Below are positions 63,387-64,000 of a stretch of 64,000 nucleotides of DNA, piece by piece. The notes under the pieces are model-generated. The model was not told the origin of the DNA. It was given only the letters and a program-made list of their open reading frames with translations, and made no database searches. Source of the stretch: Shewanella sediminis HAW-EB3 (GTDB taxonomy: Bacteria > Pseudomonadota > Gammaproteobacteria > Enterobacterales > Shewanellaceae); contig NC_009831.1 in the NCBI RefSeq assembly GCF_000018025.1, positions 3,534,001 to 3,598,000 on the forward strand. The letters are read 5' to 3'. How positions within the stretch are numbered: the first letter of the stretch is position 1; the number at the start of each line of letters is the position of its first letter. The translations under genes and the position numbers were made by a program.

Positions 63387-64000
63387 TCCCCAAATGCTTT
63401 AAAAATCCAACAGGCAGATAGTAAGCCAAAAAATCGATAGAAGAAAAAAGTGGGAATAAGATCAAATACCCCAATTTCCCCCTTAGTGTGTGCCTTAACC
63501 ATCAGACTCATCATGCACGCTAAAAGTAATGTAGCCAAGACCACACCGACTGCAGCCCCTACAGGGCCCCAAATGCTGACACCAACTAGAGTTAATACAC
63601 TCGATAAGATAAGGAAAACAGAAGCACCAATCACATCGTATTGTGGCTTACCTGATGCCCGAAATATAAGCCCAAATGAGATGCACTTTATTGGCGCTAG
63701 TAATGAAAAAATTAAAAAAATGGTAGACGCTGAGCGATATTGTTCACCAAATACCAGGGTAATGAATTCAGATGAAAACACAGTGAGAACAGCGGCTAAA
63801 GGCAGAGCAAACAGGCTGATTTTATTGACTGATTCACGCCATAATAGCCGTAACTCATTCCATTCATTATTAGCAATATGTGCTGTAATTTGCGGTAGCA
63901 TAACCGAGTTCACACTAGATTGAATTATGCTATAAATTGGAATTTGGAAAGCGCCAACGACATAGATAGCGAACACATCTATGCCTAACTTATTTGATAT
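63371..64000 (-). CDS. Polysaccharide flippase, MOP superfamily (partial, N-terminus off the right edge)
   Basis: The frame stays open to the right edge: bases beyond 63976 continue in-frame as ISNKLGID. The visible 210 or so residues hold FAIYVVGAFQIPIYSIIQSSVNSVMLPQI and ALPLAAVLTVFSSEFITLVFGEQYRSA, typical of the C-terminal half of Wzx/MurJ-like flippases, and several membrane helices. The LVFGEQY segment is especially characteristic. It flips the lipid-linked unit made by the glycan cluster. Together with the flippase at 37540 it shows two separate Wzx-dependent glycans. Confidence 0.85.
   Translation of the reverse strand: MSNKLGIDVFAIYVVGAFQIPIYSIIQSSVNSVMLPQITAHIANNEWNELRLLWRESVNKISLFALPLAAVLTVFSSEFITLVFGEQYRSASTIFLIFSLLAPIKCISFGLIFRASGKPQYDVIGASVFLILSSVLTLVGVSIWGPVGAAVGVVLATLLLACMMSLMVKAHTKGEIGVFDLIPTFFFYRFFGLLSACWIFKAFGEWVLS

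Overview
The window looks like chromosome of a marine Shewanella or close relative (Gammaproteobacteria). The evidence is a dmsEFABGH-type operon for extracellular DMSO respiration (MtrA-like decaheme cytochrome, MtrB-like porin, Tat-exported DmsA), a phhA-phhB-tyrR-fahA-maiA aromatic catabolism block, a cysDN/SLC13/cysC sulfate block, and very dense REP/REPIN palindromes. No rRNA, tRNA, phage, IS or CRISPR is visible.

Layout. 0-8 kb: partial LysR regulator, then the DMSO reductase operon on the minus strand with a ~1 kb AT-rich leader. 9-14 kb: phenylalanine/tyrosine degradation genes on the minus strand with two TyrR-type boxes. 14-22 kb: galU-galE, napF, a bactofilin, DUF2982 and ElyC-like genes, ROK fructokinase mak, and the capsule surface protein gene wzi. 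22-46 kb: the most interesting part, a two-component and partner-switching regulatory block beside a large exopolysaccharide (EPS) operon group. 46-54.4 kb: rmlA, a DHH phosphoesterase and the sulfate-assimilation genes, riddled with 7-bp tandem repeats and hosting a four-helix-bundle protein gene. 55-56.6 kb: beta-CASP RNase. 57-64 kb: a more AT-rich surface-glycan cluster cut by the right edge.

The 22-46 kb locus resembles the Vibrio fischeri syp biofilm locus in logic. A PhnD-like periplasmic protein is translationally coupled to a hybrid kinase and followed by a LuxO/SypG-type sigma-54 activator. Divergent from these are a receiver-PP2C phosphatase, an RsbW-type kinase and a SypA-like STAS protein with Ser56. 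Then come OPX export lipoprotein, chain-length protein, polymerase/ligase, flippase, glycosyltransferases, a three-domain sugar transferase/WecG fusion, TagD and a TagB/TagF-like glycerophosphotransferase. I read four good sigma-54 promoters (GG-N10-GC) and one weak one in the non-coding gaps of this locus. Four TTGCA-N3-TGCAA-like palindromes, two of them perfect, lie about 90-130 bp upstream of four of these promoters. The inference is a sigma-54 regulon making an EPS that may carry glycerol-phosphate (teichoic-acid-like) groups.

Other unexplained structure: REPINs that interrupt the EPS operons and supply stop codons; heptamer tracts before the polymerase gene and around the four-helix-bundle gene, with an apparent scar of that module between cysD and cysN; 21-bp-phased repeats upstream of wzi; and a duplicated, covarying two-hairpin element downstream of it. 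All functional assignments are from reading the sequence; no database search was run.
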